Shown piece after piece: positions 62,937-64,000 of a DNA stretch of 64,000 nucleotides; positions within the stretch are counted from its first letter, which is position 1; each line of letters opens with the position of its first letter. The notes beneath the pieces are model-generated. The model searched no databases, was not told the origin of the DNA, and saw nothing but the letters and a program-made list of their open reading frames with translations. The translations under genes were made by a program, and so were the position numbers. Where the stretch lies: NCBI RefSeq assembly GCF_016863655.1, contig NZ_BOPH01000062.1:123342-187341 (forward strand). The letters are read 5' to 3'. This stretch comes from Virgisporangium ochraceum (GTDB lineage: Bacteria > Actinomycetota > Actinomycetes > Mycobacteriales > Micromonosporaceae).

Positions 62937-63451
62937 TGGGTGAACTGGCCGTCACGGTCATCGGGCACGACCGGCCGGGCATCATCGCCGACGTGGCGGA
63001 GGTGCTGTCGGGGCTCGGCATGAACCTGACCGACTCGACGATGACCCGGCTACGCGGGCACTTCGCGATGACGCTGATCTGCACCGGCGACCACCCGCCC
63101 GCCGACGTGGAGAAGGGCCTCGCGACGCTGACCGGCGACGGGTCGCTCGACGTGTCGGTGCGGCCGGTCCGGCCGGAGGCCGAGCCCGCCGCAGGCGGGC
63201 TACCTTACGTACTCACGGTCCACGGGGCCGACCGGCTGGGCATCGTCGCCACCGTGGCCCGGGCCGTGGCGGAGGCGGGCGGGAACGTCACCGATCTCAC
63301 CACGCGGCTCGCCGGGGAGCTGTACCTCCTGGTCGCGGAGGTCGACCTGCCGGCGGCCGAGGCCGACCGGCTCACCGAGCGGTTGGCCGGGGTCGCCGGC
63401 GTGCTCAACGTCGACGCGGCGCTGCGGCCCGGCGAGGCCGACGTCCTGTGA
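62936..63451 (+). CDS. Double ACT-domain protein (GcvR-like)
   Basis: This 171-aa protein has two ACT domains (about 5-75 and 85-160), each starting with the pattern ...G.DRPGI or ...GADRLGI. Such proteins sense amino acids; GcvR regulates glycine cleavage in enterics, but the target here is unknown. GTG 62936 and the GTGA overlap with def mark a ligD-like/ACT/def transcript. Confidence 0.88.
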   Translation: MGELAVTVIGHDRPGIIADVAEVLSGLGMNLTDSTMTRLRGHFAMTLICTGDHPPADVEKGLATLTGDGSLDVSVRPVRPEAEPAAGGLPYVLTVHGADRLGIVATVARAVAEAGGNVTDLTTRLAGELYLLVAEVDLPAAEADRLTERLAGVAGVLNVDAALRPGEADVL

Positions 63452-63957
63452 CCGGTGTCATCAGGCCGGTCGTCAGAGCGCCCGCCGGGGTGCTGGGCAC
63501 GGCCGGGAAAGAGGTGGACCCGCTCTCGGCCGAGGTGCGGCAGCTCGTCGAGGACCTGTTCGCCACGATGGCCGTGTCGCCCGGGTGCGTCGGGCTGGCC
63601 GCGCCGCAGGTCGGCGTGTCGGCGCGGGTGTTCGTCGTCGACGTCACCGGGCACCCGAAGACGCGCACCTGCCACGGCGCGTTCGCGCTGTGCAACGCCG
63701 AGGTGGTGTCGGCCAGCAAGTGGGAGAAGGGCCGCGAGGGCTGCATGTCGGTGCCGGACCTCACCGGAGACGTGCGCCGCGCCGGCAACCTGGTGGTCAC
63801 CGGCGTGGCGCCCGGTACGGGGGAGCAGGTGGAGATCCGGACCAACGCGTTCGAGGCGCGTGCGCTCCAGCACGAGATCGACCACTGCTCCGGATACCTG
63901 TTCCTCGACAAGGTCGCCGGCGCCCACGCGATCTACCCGCGGAAGACGTACCTCTAG
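63448..63957 (+). CDS. def: Peptide deformylase
   Basis: This 169-aa metallo-enzyme removes the formyl group of new proteins. The three motifs are CVGLAAPQ (the first Gly of GxGLAAPQ is Cys), EGCMS with the metal Cys, and HEIDH. GTG 63448 overlaps the stop of the ACT gene. Confidence 0.95.
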   Translation: MTGVIRPVVRAPAGVLGTAGKEVDPLSAEVRQLVEDLFATMAVSPGCVGLAAPQVGVSARVFVVDVTGHPKTRTCHGAFALCNAEVVSASKWEKGREGCMSVPDLTGDVRRAGNLVVTGVAPGTGEQVEIRTNAFEARALQHEIDHCSGYLFLDKVAGAHAIYPRKTYL

Positions 63958-63978
63958 GGTCCCGTCGTTGATTCGCAT

Positions 63979-64000
63979 GCTCGGGTTGCTGTTGATCGTT
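63979..64000 (+). CDS. Possible start of a further gene, cut by the right edge
   Basis: ATG at 63979 opens a frame reading MLGLLLIV, a hydrophobic start like a membrane segment. Only 22 bases are visible, so nothing more can be said. Confidence 0.25.

Overview
The window is a very GC-rich chromosome segment with short operons, frequent ATGA/GTGA/TGATG start-stop overlaps, many GTG starts and many actinobacteria-specific families (DUF3000, DUF3039, DUF3093, DUF3099, DUF3159, DUF3710, DUF4193, coproporphyrin-type haem enzymes, two HrdB-type sigma factors). It is therefore an Actinomycetota chromosome. The gene style looks like Micromonosporales, Cryptosporangiales or relatives, but this is inferred from content only and no marker alignment was possible. 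From about 24 to 58 kb the order sigA - suhB - LytR_C protein - DUF4193 - DUF3093 - dut - DUF3710 - OB-fold - DUF3159 - ceoC/ceoB - APC permease - TrmA-like - dxs, then RNase D - DUF3000 - hemE - hemY - hemQ, resembles the known mycobacterial neighbourhood. This is a conserved core region with insertions.

Region by region. 1-8.4 kb (mostly minus strand) is a metal and corrinoid uptake locus: an iron regulator (DtxR/IdeR type), cobalt transporter genes cbiM-cbiN-cbiQ without cbiO, then a promoter plus cobalamin riboswitch. The riboswitch leads four exported proteins: two alpha/alpha-toroid proteins alternating with two small beta-domain proteins. An ECF transporter T subunit and an ATPase cut by the left edge follow. 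The toroid plus beta-domain pairing recalls eukaryotic intrinsic factor/transcobalamin and suggests a wall-bound corrinoid capture system. This is the most interesting locus of the window.

8.4-17 kb holds a rhodanese, an AcuC-type deacetylase overlapped with a GNAT/acyl-CoA-synthetase-like acetyltransferase, a Uma2 remnant, sigB, D-aminoacyl-tRNA deacylase with a methyltransferase, and a HhH-GPD protein. 17-24 kb holds a GDPD relic, mscL, DUF3099, the pseudouridine catabolism pair psuG-psuK, a DUF3039 protein and a helicase. Two repeat-rich convergent intergenic regions here carry a shared inverted repeat. 24-38.8 kb is the sigA-to-dxs core. 38.8-46.2 kb is accessory: membrane beta-propeller proteins, a two-component system, an orphan conservon-type GTPase and a SigE-type sigma factor with a membrane partner. 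46.2-54.5 kb holds an M23 peptidase, a fadB/fadA beta-oxidation pair, RNase D, an anchored trypsin-like protease and DUF3000. 54.6-58.4 kb is haem synthesis (hemE, hemY/cgoX, hemQ/chdC). 58.4-64 kb holds a GNAT protein, an LCP wall-ligation protein, msrB, a glycine-rich LPTTG wall protein, a stand-alone LigD-type polymerase, a double-ACT protein and peptide deformylase.

Apart from genes, the window carries several small repeat families. Hairpins with a shared loop sit exactly at the stop codons of cbiM and fadA. A roughly 75-95 bp repeat is read in frame inside two unrelated genes. A 72-bp inverted repeat occurs in two convergent intergenic regions. A 203-bp block is identical between sigA and sigB. 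No tRNA, rRNA, CRISPR array, insertion sequence or prophage was recognised.
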